Shown: piece after piece, positions 7,158-15,973 of the stretch
Numbering within the stretch: position 1 is the first letter of the stretch
Layout: each line of letters opens with the position of its first letter
Source: Shimia sp051201625
GTDB lineage: Bacteria > Pseudomonadota > Alphaproteobacteria > Rhodobacterales > Rhodobacteraceae
DNA: 64,000 nucleotides
Direction of reading: 5' to 3'
Assembly: GCF_051201625.1 (NCBI RefSeq)
Contig: NZ_CP179203.1
Span: forward strand, 1,054,001-1,118,000
Program-made: the position numbers and the translations under genes
Notes under the pieces: model-generated
What the model saw: only the letters and a program-made list of their open reading frames with translations
Database searches by the model: none
What the model was told of the DNA's origin: nothing

Positions 7158-8900
7158 TTAGTCTTCCTCGAAAGGGTCCCATTCGTCTTCGACTTCAGGC
7201 AAGGCTTCGACCATGGCCTCTGCGGCAATGTCCTGCCGTGTCTTGATATTGGTTATCTTGGCTTTGGGAAAAGCCGCGATAACCGCCTGCACCATTGGGT
7301 GACCGAGTGCGTTGGAACGCAGTACATTTTCTGCTGCATCACGTACTTCAGCAATTGTTTCGCCACCGCCATCATTCACGAGCGTGACAGCCCAGCGACT
7401 ACCGGTCCAATTCTGTAGACGCTGACCAAGGCGTTGCGCAAGGTCGCGTGGTGCGGCTTCGGTTGGAACAAACTCAATACGTCCAGGCTTGTAACCCGCC
7501 AGACGGACGCAGGTTTCGACTTCCACCAACAGTTTGACGTCTCTGTTTTTCCGGATTAGTGCAACGACATGATCAAAGGTCGCGTAGCGTGTGAGGGTCT
7601 GTTCCGCATCTAGTGCTAAGGCAGTGGAGGCCCCTCCGGAACTATTTCCGGAAGTGGACATGGTTGCGTGGGCGGAAGGGCCGTTTGTACTGCTAAGTGC
7701 AGAACCGCCACCACCGGTAGGCGCGGGTGGCTGTGGTGTGTTCTGCAATTTGCGAAGCAGTTCTTCCGGTGAAGGAAGGTCAGCTACGTGTGTCAGGCGG
7801 ATTATGGCCATTTCTGCCGCCATCATGGCATTGGGAGCCCTCGCTATTTCATCCAACGCCTTTAGCAACATTTGCCACATTCGGGTCAAGACGCGCATCG
7901 GCAATTTATCAGCCATCGACTGACCACGGGCACGCTCATCGGGCGAAACAGTCGGGTCTTCGGCGGCCTCGGGCGTAATTTTTACCACGCTAACCCAATG
8001 CGTAACTTCGGCTAGATCTCGAAGAACCGCGAGTGGATCTGCACCGTCGCTATACTGTGACGATAGCTCGTTGATAGCCCCGCCAGCGTCGCCTTGCATT
8101 ATCATATCAAAGAGATCAAGCACTCGCCCTCGGTCTGCGAGGCCCAGCATGGCACGCACCTGATCGGCGCTAGTCTCGCCCGCCCCATGAGAAATTGCCT
8201 GATCCAGCAAGGATTGGGCGTCGCGCGCTGACCCTTCGGCAGCTCGGGTGATCAAGGCCAACGCATCATCGGCAATCTCGGCGTTTTCTGCATCTGAAAT
8301 TCGACGCAGTAAAGCGATCATTTCCTCTGGTTCAATACGGCGGAGATCAAAGCGTTGGCAACGCGAAAGCACCGTGACTGGCACCTTGCGGATTTCTGTC
8401 GTTGCAAAGATGAACTTGACGTGAGCGGGCGGTTCTTCCAGCGTTTTAAGGAGGGCATTGAAAGCGCTATTAGAGAGCATATGCACTTCATCAATAATGT
8501 AAATCTTATACCGCGCAGACGCAGCACGGTAGTGTACTGAGTCAATAATTTCGCGAATATCACCAACTCCGGTACGCGAGGCTGCGTCCATCTCCATAAC
8601 ATCGACATGACGGCCTTCGGTAATTGAAACGCAATGTTCGCATTGGCCGCAAGGATCAGTCGTGGGGCCAGAACCTCCATCAGGCCCAATACAATTCATT
8701 CCTTTTGCAATAATTCTTGCCGTCGTGGTTTTCCCAGTGCCTCGTATGCCGGTCATGATAAAGGCCTGTGCGATGCGATCCGCTGCAAATGCATTGCGTA
8801 ACGTGCGTACCATTGCATCTTGTCCGACTAGATCGGCAAAGGTTTCCGGGCGGTATTTGCGTGCAAGAACCTGATAGCCTTTGTCGGGAGCGTCGGTCAT
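7158..8900 (-). CDS. dnaX: DNA polymerase III subunits gamma/tau
   Basis: The clamp-loader ATPase subunit, 580 residues. The AAA+ core begins 'YQVLARKYRPETFADLVGQ'; Walker A is 'GIRGTGKTTTA' (51-61), followed by a zinc-binding cysteine set ('CIGPDGG...DPCGQCEHC'), Walker B 'YIIDEVHML' and the SRC motif 'LSRCQRFDLRR'. A low-complexity linker rich in Pro, Gly and Ser (about 385-430) joins the collar domain to a C-terminal tau domain that should bind the polymerase alpha subunit and the DnaB helicase. I did not see a clear A-rich slippery site, so gamma may not be made. It begins the dnaX-ybaB-recR block and is divergent from the phosphatase gene. Confidence 0.97.
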   Translation of the reverse strand: MTDAPDKGYQVLARKYRPETFADLVGQDAMVRTLRNAFAADRIAQAFIMTGIRGTGKTTTARIIAKGMNCIGPDGGSGPTTDPCGQCEHCVSITEGRHVDVMEMDAASRTGVGDIREIIDSVHYRAASARYKIYIIDEVHMLSNSAFNALLKTLEEPPAHVKFIFATTEIRKVPVTVLSRCQRFDLRRIEPEEMIALLRRISDAENAEIADDALALITRAAEGSARDAQSLLDQAISHGAGETSADQVRAMLGLADRGRVLDLFDMIMQGDAGGAINELSSQYSDGADPLAVLRDLAEVTHWVSVVKITPEAAEDPTVSPDERARGQSMADKLPMRVLTRMWQMLLKALDEIARAPNAMMAAEMAIIRLTHVADLPSPEELLRKLQNTPQPPAPTGGGGSALSSTNGPSAHATMSTSGNSSGGASTALALDAEQTLTRYATFDHVVALIRKNRDVKLLVEVETCVRLAGYKPGRIEFVPTEAAPRDLAQRLGQRLQNWTGSRWAVTLVNDGGGETIAEVRDAAENVLRSNALGHPMVQAVIAAFPKAKITNIKTRQDIAAEAMVEALPEVEDEWDPFEED

Positions 8901-9003
8901 AAAAATATCTCTAAGGATTCGTTGTTACAGAAATTAGAATAAGCTCGAGGGCGCAGCGCGTCCACTGGAATGGCATTTGGCAGACCAAGTCGGGAGGGGT
9001 GCA

Positions 9004-9495
9004 ATGCGGTTTGAGATATTTAGTCTGGGATTTGGCGAAGGCGAACTAGGCCTTTGTGCGGCGCCCGGAAGCACAGGACAATACAGAGTGGATTTGGGAG
9101 TTATCCTAGCATGGAAACCTGAGATGATTATAAGCATGACCCAGCAGCATGAACTGGACGAGCTTGGTGCAGTTAGCTTCTTCACGGATTTGCTGTCAGC
9201 AGGTATCACTGTTGTGCATTTGCCCACTCCAGACCTTAGTGTGCCTGAGGCTGCCGTAATCGCGAAATGGCCCAATGTTTCAGCCGCTGCGCGCGGAATT
9301 TTAAGGACTGGTGGCAGGGTGTTGGTGCATTGTCGCGGGGGCTGCGGCCGCTCTGGCATGGCGACATTAAAACTGATGGTTGAGGCCGGTCGATCACCAG
9401 ACATTGCTCTCAAAGAGCTACGTAGGACGCAACCCTGTGCAGTAGAGACAAATGCTCAAATGAAGTGGGCTACTGGTTTTACAACCCTATCTTAG
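9004..9495 (+). CDS. Protein tyrosine/dual-specificity phosphatase family protein
   Basis: A 163-residue cysteine phosphatase. The signature HCX5R loop is 'VHCRGGCGRSG' with Cys110 and Arg116, and a candidate general acid is Asp77 in 'LPTPDLSVPE'. This arrangement (Asp about 30 residues before the Cys) is that of the compact DSP/cyclin-dependent kinase inhibitor 3-like phosphatases. It should hydrolyse a phosphate ester in the cytoplasm; whether the target is a protein or a small molecule is unknown. I choose the ATG at 9004, which has GGGAGGGG 5 bases upstream, over the ATG at 8977. The gene stands alone between dnaX and the convergent cytochrome c gene. Confidence 0.85.
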   Translation: MRFEIFSLGFGEGELGLCAAPGSTGQYRVDLGVILAWKPEMIISMTQQHELDELGAVSFFTDLLSAGITVVHLPTPDLSVPEAAVIAKWPNVSAAARGILRTGGRVLVHCRGGCGRSGMATLKLMVEAGRSPDIALKELRRTQPCAVETNAQMKWATGFTTLS

Positions 9496-9547
9496 GAGGC
9501 CGCAGCAGGGACGACGGCCTCTCATGACCCAGTTGACAAGTAGCTAA

Positions 9548-10078
9548 TTAGCCGCCCACGCTACTTAGATATGCAATCAAGTTGGCTCGGTCAGACTCTT
9601 TTTTCAAGCCGGAGAATGACATTTTTGTTCCTGGAGCATAACCCTTTGGGTTTTCGAGGAAAGCATCGAGATTCTCGGGGCTCCAAGTATCCGCAACAGC
9701 AACCAAATTACCAGAGTATCCAAAACCCGGAACCGAACCTACTGTGCGGCCTACAACGCCGTACAAATGCGGGCCAGTTGCGTTGGCGCCATCTTCCAGT
9801 TTGTGGCAGGCTTTGCATTTGCTGTAAACTTTTGCGCCCTTCCCGACATCTGCTTTGGCTAGCAATTCTTCAAAGCTTGGCCCTTCCTCTGCCACATCCG
9901 TGTCGTCTTCATCGGCGGTTTCGACTTCGATTGAGTAGGCTTGCTGCGCATGACCATCGCCATGACCTGATGGGCCGGTATGGTATATTGCTTCGGCCGC
10001 CCAAGCGCCAAGCAGATAGATCAGTAAAGAGCCACAAAAGGCACCCAGGACTTTTGTCATTGTCATCGTGTCAAACAT
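9548..10078 (-). CDS. Membrane-anchored cytochrome c (c552/CycM type)
   Basis: A 176-residue class I cytochrome c held in the inner membrane by an uncleaved N-terminal helix ('VLGAFCGSLLIYLLGAWAAEAI'). An acidic linker (residues about 50-70, rich in Glu and Asp) leads to the heme domain: heme attachment 'CKACH' (Cys88, Cys91, His92) and the distal ligand Met153 in 'GTKMSFSG'. It resembles Paracoccus CycM/c552, which carries electrons from the bc1 complex to terminal oxidases. The start ATG at 10078 gives the membrane anchor at the right place; the longer frame to 10216 would add an unrelated leader. It is divergent from pheA, an arrangement usual in this lineage. Confidence 0.93.
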   Translation of the reverse strand: MFDTMTMTKVLGAFCGSLLIYLLGAWAAEAIYHTGPSGHGDGHAQQAYSIEVETADEDDTDVAEEGPSFEELLAKADVGKGAKVYSKCKACHKLEDGANATGPHLYGVVGRTVGSVPGFGYSGNLVAVADTWSPENLDAFLENPKGYAPGTKMSFSGLKKESDRANLIAYLSSVGG

Positions 10079-10197
10079 GCTACTTTTCCATTCCGTCGCG
10101 TTTGCCGCGTGTCTATCCGCTTCCCCTAAGCGAAAGCAAGGTATAGTTACCGCGACTAAACGCCCAATGTAGTCGGCTGAGGTGGAAAAAACTGAAA

Positions 10198-11034
10198 ATG
10201 ACAAATCGTATAGCATTTCAAGGAGATCCGGGCGCCTACTCCCATGAGGCCTGTCAAAAAGCGTACCCAGTGATGGAGGCGCTGCCTTGTCAGTCTTTTG
10301 AAGATGTTATTATGGCAGTGCGCAACGGCGAAGCCGATTTGGCGATGTTGCCGGTAGAAAATTCTACCTATGGGCGGGTGGCTGATATCCACCGTTTGCT
10401 CCCTGAAAGTGGGCTGCACATAGTGGATGAGACTTTTGTCCGTGTCAGGATCAGTCTTTTGGCAATTCCTGGCGTTAGGCTTGACGAGATTGCCACAGTC
10501 CGGGCGCATTTGGTGCTACTGCCGCAATCCGCCAATTTCCTAAAAATGCACGGAATTAAAGGTGTTTCAGCCGCAGATAGTGCTGGCGCAGCGCGAATGC
10601 TTGCAGAAGGAGAAAATCGGCATGAGGGTGTTCTGGCATCTAGCTTGGCAGCGGAGATTTATGGTTTAGATGTTTTAGCCTCAGATATTGAAGATCACGG
10701 TCACAACACAACTCGATTTGTCATCATGGCGCGGGAACCAAATTATGCGCGACGTGGTGAGATCGCGATGATGACAACTTTCGTTTTTGAAGTGCGAAAT
10801 ATTCCCGCGGCGCTCTATAAGGCGATGGGTGGGTTCGCGACAAACGGCGTTAACATGACCAAGCTAGAAAGCTACATGGTTGACGGATCATTTATGGCCA
10901 CGCGGTTCTACGCCGACATTGAAGGCCACCCAGACGATGCGCCTGTACGCCGCGCGTTAGAAGAGGTGGCGTATTTTACGAACTCGCTTACCATTCTCGG
11001 TGTTTATCCAGCTGTGCAAGCACGTCACCTCTAG
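10198..11034 (+). CDS. pheA: Prephenate dehydratase
   Basis: A 278-residue monofunctional prephenate dehydratase, converting prephenate to phenylpyruvate in phenylalanine synthesis. The PDT domain starts 'RIAFQGDPGAYSHEACQKAYP' (ligand-binding type 2 periplasmic fold) and includes 'VENSTYGRVADIHRLL' and the catalytic 'DHGHNTTRFVIMA' segment with its Thr. A C-terminal ACT domain (about 195-270, 'TTFVFEVRNIPAALYKAMGGFA') should give feedback inhibition by phenylalanine, with the 'KLESYMVDGSFMATRFY' (ESRP-like) segment visible. There is no chorismate mutase domain. It is divergent from the cytochrome c gene and runs 10 bases short of the convergent SRPBCC gene. Confidence 0.95.
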   Translation: MTNRIAFQGDPGAYSHEACQKAYPVMEALPCQSFEDVIMAVRNGEADLAMLPVENSTYGRVADIHRLLPESGLHIVDETFVRVRISLLAIPGVRLDEIATVRAHLVLLPQSANFLKMHGIKGVSAADSAGAARMLAEGENRHEGVLASSLAAEIYGLDVLASDIEDHGHNTTRFVIMAREPNYARRGEIAMMTTFVFEVRNIPAALYKAMGGFATNGVNMTKLESYMVDGSFMATRFYADIEGHPDDAPVRRALEEVAYFTNSLTILGVYPAVQARHL

Positions 11035-11044
11035 GCCGTTTTGT

Positions 11045-11512
11045 TTAAACCATGCGGCTGAACCGCTCTTCCATATCGCGGCCCAAGCTTGATACCCGTT
11101 GTTCAAGCCTTTGGGTCAATGTGCTGCGAGCCAACTTGAGCGATTGCAACAACAGTCTAGCAGTCAGAGATTTTGCTTTGAGGCCCATCCACACATTTAG
11201 CCGAGTACAGGTGCGTGACAGGGCTACTAACTCGACCCTAGTGTCCGATCTGACGCCCTGAACCTCAGCGTGTATTTGCACCTCTGTAGGGCGATTGAAT
11301 TCAGTAACTGCGAGGTTGATTAGTCTGGACTTGCCTCGGAATGCGATATTTACTCTCCACTTAGCGCCGACACCTGGCCTCAAAAGATCATCTAATCGTT
11401 CAACTTCGGCGCCTCTACGCAGCGCAGCTCGTTCAAATATCTCAAAATCTGAGATCATTTTAAATGCTTGTTCGATAGGAACATCGATGTCTTCGCGAAC
11501 CGTTAATTCCAT
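11045..11512 (-). CDS. SRPBCC family protein
   Basis: A 155-residue protein with the START/Bet v 1-like fold: it opens 'MELTVREDIDVPIEQAFKMISDFE', the usual first strand and helices, continues with 'PGVGAKWRVNIAFRGKSR' and ends in a long amphipathic helix. Such proteins bind a hydrophobic ligand in a deep cavity. The ligand and role are not visible. It is cytoplasmic (no signal peptide). The gene lies 46 bases after the nudC stop in the same direction and may be read with it. Confidence 0.8.
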   Translation of the reverse strand: MELTVREDIDVPIEQAFKMISDFEIFERAALRRGAEVERLDDLLRPGVGAKWRVNIAFRGKSRLINLAVTEFNRPTEVQIHAEVQGVRSDTRVELVALSRTCTRLNVWMGLKAKSLTARLLLQSLKLARSTLTQRLEQRVSSLGRDMEERFSRMV

Positions 11513-11558
11513 TTTGTTGCCTCATGTCTCTGCAATTTTTGTGCCAAAATTTGTCGCC

Positions 11559-12527
11559 TTAGTCCAACCTGTCTGCAAGCCAATTATGTAACAAAAAATG
11601 CGCGATTGATCCCTCACGCGCTGGTTTAAGAAATGGGTGCGTGCCAATAAACGACTCGAGGACGTCCTCACGTGAAACCCACAGCGCGTCTTCTATTTCA
11701 TTTGGGTCAATGGTTATTTTTTCATTTATTGCGTTTCCACGGCATCCAAACATCAATGAAGATGGAAATGGCCAAGGCTGACTAGACAGATAGGTTACGC
11801 TTTCAACCTTAATATTTGTTTCTTCTAAAACTTCTCGGCGCACAGCTGCCTCCAAAGTTTCCCCAGGTTCCACAAACCCCGCTAGCAGTGAGTACATGCC
11901 TTCTGGCCAGCCAGGGGATCGCCCCATTAAAACCTTGTTTTGAGAGGTGATCAACATAATGACGACTGGGTCGGTACGTGGAAAATGAGCGGTACCGCAG
12001 GAGTGGCAATTACGTTGCCATCCAGCGACGGCAATGCTGCTCTCGTTGCCGCAGGTGGCACAAAAACGATGTGACCTGTGCCACCCGAATAGGGCGCGTG
12101 CGGTCGCCGCTAGTTCCGCGTCTCGTGCCGACAGATGAGTCATGACACCTCGCAGTTCACAGAACAGATGGTCGTCGGGCAAACTTGGATGGTGTTGCAG
12201 GCTGGGATCAAAGAATTGTTTAAGAATTTCTGCATCTAGTTGATCTGGTTGCCAGTCAGAAATATCTTCGGCGAAATATGCAGCACTGCGATCTGTGCCG
12301 AGAAAAATTGGCGGTACTTTTGCATTTGAAAATAGAGCATGGTTTGTCGGCAGCTTAACCAGTATTTGTTGATCGGCTCCAGAACAAAGCGGTTTGCCAC
12401 GCCACAAGACAATGGAGCAGCTTGAGGGCTCCTCTCTCAATTCTTCCAAGGCTTTTGTGTCGCGCCTGAGTTCTGCTGCCCGATCGAAAGCAGAGCCACC
12501 AAATGTTACTGATTCTGCGTGTCGCAT
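11559..12527 (-). CDS. nudC: NAD(+) diphosphatase / RNA decapping hydrolase NudC
   Basis: A 322-residue Nudix hydrolase that splits NAD(H) to NMN(H) and AMP and can remove NAD caps from RNA. In order: an N-terminal domain, a zinc ribbon ('CATCGNESSIAVAGWQRNCH' region, four Cys), and the Nudix box 'GFVEPGETLEAAVRREVLEE' followed by the NudC signature 'SQPWPFPSSLM', which is diagnostic. I choose the ATG at 12527, preceded by GGTGGAGG, over the frame extension to 12629, which would overlap the 5' side of the SRP RNA promoter. It is divergent from ffs. Confidence 0.95.
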   Translation of the reverse strand: MRHAESVTFGGSAFDRAAELRRDTKALEELREEPSSCSIVLWRGKPLCSGADQQILVKLPTNHALFSNAKVPPIFLGTDRSAAYFAEDISDWQPDQLDAEILKQFFDPSLQHHPSLPDDHLFCELRGVMTHLSARDAELAATARALFGWHRSHRFCATCGNESSIAVAGWQRNCHSCGTAHFPRTDPVVIMLITSQNKVLMGRSPGWPEGMYSLLAGFVEPGETLEAAVRREVLEETNIKVESVTYLSSQPWPFPSSLMFGCRGNAINEKITIDPNEIEDALWVSREDVLESFIGTHPFLKPAREGSIAHFLLHNWLADRLD

Positions 12528-12681
12528 GTTGTCCTCCACCGTGGAGGCTTGCCACTTTGAACCGGATTGAGCAACGCAAACCTTACCAAAGCCCCAACAC
12601 AATCTTTGCGATTTGCAGAAGTTTGCCAATTAGGAAATGCTGACACTTGCTTGCAAAGGCGGCAGGTCCGGTTTATGCACC

Positions 12682-12782
12682 CCTTGAGAGGTTGGCGCGG
12701 GCAGGCACCTCGCCAACCCGGTCAGATCCGGAAGGAAGCAGCCGTAACGAGCCCCGCTTGGGTCGTTGTCCAGCCTCTCACC
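12682..12782 (+). ncRNA. ffs: Signal recognition particle RNA (4.5S, small bacterial type)
   Basis: The conserved core 'GGTCAGATCCGGAAGGAAGC' followed by 'AGCCGTAACGAG' is the SRP RNA domain IV with the Ffh-binding symmetric and asymmetric loops and the GGAA tetraloop. The ends pair: 5' 'TTGAGAGGTTGG' with 3' 'CCAGCCTCTCA', closing one long hairpin of about 100 nt. The RNA binds Ffh to guide membrane proteins to FtsY/SecYEG. Upstream, TTGCTT and a -10-like GTTTAT about 18 bases further on would start transcription near 12682. Ends are estimated from pairing. Confidence 0.95.
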
Positions 12783-12937
12783 CCCCCAACTTTATTACAT
12801 GGCACTTCGACAGTGGTTGGGTATGAGGTGTTGCGCACACCAAATTCACACCTTGTTGACGCAATCCGAACTTGAATATCGTGCGTATGCAACATTACCT
12901 ATATGGTAATGAAGTATAACCACTCAGAGGAACTGTT

Positions 12938-14857
12938 ATGACCGAGAGCTGTATTGCGAGTAATGTCATCGAACCGCCTTTTTCCTTAAACCGGTGGTTA
13001 GTCGCCGGTGCAGTGGCCGTAGGACTGCTCTCCTTTGGTCAAGCTGCAGAAGCGGATGGCCACGACGTAACTAGTAGTCATGGATATTCTTACTTCGGTG
13101 ATCTCAAATATCCCTCAGACTATGTGCACTTTGACTACGTGAACCCAAATGCGCCAAAAGGTGGCGAAATGAGTCTCGCAACGTCTGGTACGTTTGACTC
13201 GTTGAATCCCTACACTCGGAAAGGTCGGTCGGGCGCACTGACCTCTTTGCAGTACGACTCCTTGATTACTGGAACAGATGATACGGTTGGCGAATACTAT
13301 GGCTTACTGGCGGAAAGCCTTGAGTACCCTGAAGATCGGGCTTGGGTAGTTTTTCATATGCGTCCGGAAGCGAGATTTTCGGACGGAACGCCAGTAACAG
13401 CCCATGATGTTGTCTACAGCCACAAACTGTTTATCACCCAGGGATTGCCTTCTTACGCGCAGGCTGTGTCGCGCATGGTAACCGGTGCTGAGGCATTAGA
13501 TGATCACACAGTGAAATTTACATTTAATACGGAACTTAGCCCACGTAGCCGCATTGAAACGGTTGGCAACACAACAGTGTTCTCAAAAGCATGGTTTGAG
13601 GCTGATGACAGCAGACGGTTAGACGAGCCTCGCCTCGAAGTTGCGATGGGCTCAGGCCCTTGGATTCTAGATAACTACGACATCAACCGCCGGATTGTTT
13701 ACAAAAGGCGTGACGACTACTGGGCAAAAGATCTGCCGATTAATCGGGGTAGGCACAACTTTGACACAATACGGATTGAATATTTTTCAGACGATACCGC
13801 GCAGTTTGAAGCCTTCAAAGCCGGTGAGTATACATTTCGCGTTGAGGGTGATCCCAAACGGTGGGCCTCTGGTTATGACTTCCCAAAAATCGACTCCGGC
13901 GTCGTAGTGCTGGATGAATTAGCTGATGGCAACCCGCCTACACCATCTGGGTTTGTTTTTAATCTGGCTCGGCCACAGCTGGAGGATCGAAATGTACGAG
14001 AAGCGATCTCCTTGGCGTTCAACTTTGAGTGGACCAACGAGTCGCTGATGTTCGGTCTCAATGTCCCGCGCAGCTCATTCGTTCAGGGAACGCACATAGA
14101 AGCAAAGGGTGTTCCTGACGGAGCGGAAAAGGCATTCCTTGCGAACTTAGGAGATGTGGTGCCGGGCGATTTTTACACGACACCGGCTCGTCAAATGCAT
14201 AGCTCAAATCCGGCGCGTCTTAGTGATCGCCGCAACGTCCGCGCCGCTTCTCAGCTGCTCGATGCCGCGGGTTGGGAAGATGTAGTTGATGGACTGCGTC
14301 GCAATGGGGCGGGCGACACTCTACAACTGAAAATGTTGATTCCCAGCAATATTTCCTCGTCTGTTGAGGCAATGCATCAAACATTTGTGCAGAATCTTGT
14401 CGCACTTGGGATTGATGCAAGCTTTGAAAAGGTGGACCCGTCACAATATACCCTGCGCCAGCGCGAACGTGACTACGATATGCTCTATTCGACGCGATAT
14501 GGATCTTTTCTTTCAACTGGTGGCGGTCTGTCTCAGATGTATGGCTCGAAGGAGGCTGAATTTAGCTTGTTTAACCCAGCTGGTTTGGCAAGTCCGCTTG
14601 TTGACGCAATCATCGAGTCATCTTTCGAGGCCACATCGCAAGCTGAAACAGATATCGCTCTCCGCGCTTTAGATCGTGCCCTGCGTTATGAATTCTTTGT
14701 AATTCCTGACGGGTATACCCCAAACTATTGGGTCGCTTCATACGATATGTTTGAGCATCCTGAAAACATGCCCCCATATGCGCTGGGCTCGCGCGATTTT
14801 TGGTGGGTAAACGATGAAAAAGCACAGGCGCTTAAGGCGTCTGGAGCATTGCGGTAA
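12938..14857 (+). CDS. yejA: Peptide ABC transporter substrate-binding protein (YejA-type)
   Basis: A 639-residue periplasmic solute-binding protein of the SBP_bac_5 family, the YejA/microcin C branch. An unusually long N-terminal leader (about 30 polar residues) comes before the hydrophobic signal core 'WLVAGAVAVGLLSFGQAAEA'. The mature part opens 'SYFGDLKYPSDYVHFDYV' and 'NPNAPKGGEMS', the YejA hallmark. It should deliver oligopeptides, and possibly peptide-nucleotide antibiotics of the microcin C type, to the YejBEF transporter. Length is normal for YejA (about 600). It leads a four-gene operon: yejB begins 9 bases after the stop. Confidence 0.92.
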   Translation: MTESCIASNVIEPPFSLNRWLVAGAVAVGLLSFGQAAEADGHDVTSSHGYSYFGDLKYPSDYVHFDYVNPNAPKGGEMSLATSGTFDSLNPYTRKGRSGALTSLQYDSLITGTDDTVGEYYGLLAESLEYPEDRAWVVFHMRPEARFSDGTPVTAHDVVYSHKLFITQGLPSYAQAVSRMVTGAEALDDHTVKFTFNTELSPRSRIETVGNTTVFSKAWFEADDSRRLDEPRLEVAMGSGPWILDNYDINRRIVYKRRDDYWAKDLPINRGRHNFDTIRIEYFSDDTAQFEAFKAGEYTFRVEGDPKRWASGYDFPKIDSGVVVLDELADGNPPTPSGFVFNLARPQLEDRNVREAISLAFNFEWTNESLMFGLNVPRSSFVQGTHIEAKGVPDGAEKAFLANLGDVVPGDFYTTPARQMHSSNPARLSDRRNVRAASQLLDAAGWEDVVDGLRRNGAGDTLQLKMLIPSNISSSVEAMHQTFVQNLVALGIDASFEKVDPSQYTLRQRERDYDMLYSTRYGSFLSTGGGLSQMYGSKEAEFSLFNPAGLASPLVDAIIESSFEATSQAETDIALRALDRALRYEFFVIPDGYTPNYWVASYDMFEHPENMPPYALGSRDFWWVNDEKAQALKASGALR

Positions 14858-14866
14858 ATATCTCTG

Positions 14867-15973
14867 ATGGGAGCCTACATCCTCAGACGGTTGTTGCTGA
14901 TCATTCCAACACTTTTGGGGATTATGATCATCAATTTTGCACTGGTGCAGTTTGTGCCCGGTGGTCCTGTTGAGCAGGTAATTGCTCAGCTTCAGGGGCA
15001 GGGAGACGTGTTTGAAGGTTTTGCCGGTGGCGGACAAGACGGTGGAGATCTGCAGAATGAGGAAATTGTTGGTATTTCAGGGGGGGACAGTAAATACGCT
15101 GGAGCTCAAGGTCTCCCTCCTGAATTTATCGAACAGCTCGAAAAAGAATTTGGCTTCGACAAGCCACCATTACAGCGGTTTTTAAACATGATGGTCAACT
15201 ATCTCACACTGGATTTTGGAGAAAGCTATTTCCGCAAAATTTCCGTGATTGATTTGGTTCTCGAAAAGATGCCAGTCAGCATCACATTGGGCCTTTGGTC
15301 AACATTGATTGCTTATTTGGTCTCAATCCCACTTGGAATCCGTAAGGCTGTAAAAGACGGCTCTGCTTTCGATACATGGACGTCTGGGGCGATCATTATC
15401 GCTTATGCCATTCCAGGGTTTCTTTTTGCTATTATGCTGCTTGTCTTGTTTGCGGGTGGATCTTATTGGCAGGTTTTTCCGCTGAGAGGGCTAACGTCAG
15501 ACAATTTTGACGACCTTACTTTCGTCGGAAAGGCATTAGACTACGCGTGGCACATCACATTGCCAGTGGTCGCATCGACTATTGCCGCCTTTGCCACCCT
15601 TACTTTATTGACCAAAAATTCGTTTTTAGACGAGATCAAGAAACATTACGTAATGACTGCCCGTGCCAAAGGGTTAACAGAAAACAAAGTGCTTTATAGT
15701 CATGTTTTCCGCAATGCGATGCTAATAGTGATTGCTGGCTTTCCAGCAGTGTTTATCGGTGTTTTTTTTGGTGGTTCGGTTTTGATTGAAACAATCTTCT
15801 CTTTGGATGGGTTGGGGCGGCTCGGTTTTGAAGCTGCTGTCGCGCGAGATTATCCGGTAATATTTGGTACGCTCTTCATTTTTGGTTTGATAGGGCTTGT
15901 TGTGGGGATCTTGTCAGACATGATGTATGTGGTTGTCGACCCTAGGATTGATTTTGATCGAAGGGAAGGCTGA
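14867..15973 (+). CDS. yejB: Peptide ABC transporter permease (YejB-type)
   Basis: A 368-residue inner-membrane permease. It has an N-terminal helix ('RRLLLIIPTLLGIMIINFALVQFVPGGP'), the insertion of about 60 residues typical of YejB (glycine-rich, 'FEGFAGGGQDGGDLQ'), then five more helices with the EAA coupling loop 'HYVMTARAKGLTENKVLYSH'. It forms the channel with YejE and takes energy from YejF. The stop overlaps the yejE start (TGATG). Confidence 0.93.
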   Translation: MGAYILRRLLLIIPTLLGIMIINFALVQFVPGGPVEQVIAQLQGQGDVFEGFAGGGQDGGDLQNEEIVGISGGDSKYAGAQGLPPEFIEQLEKEFGFDKPPLQRFLNMMVNYLTLDFGESYFRKISVIDLVLEKMPVSITLGLWSTLIAYLVSIPLGIRKAVKDGSAFDTWTSGAIIIAYAIPGFLFAIMLLVLFAGGSYWQVFPLRGLTSDNFDDLTFVGKALDYAWHITLPVVASTIAAFATLTLLTKNSFLDEIKKHYVMTARAKGLTENKVLYSHVFRNAMLIVIAGFPAVFIGVFFGGSVLIETIFSLDGLGRLGFEAAVARDYPVIFGTLFIFGLIGLVVGILSDMMYVVVDPRIDFDRREG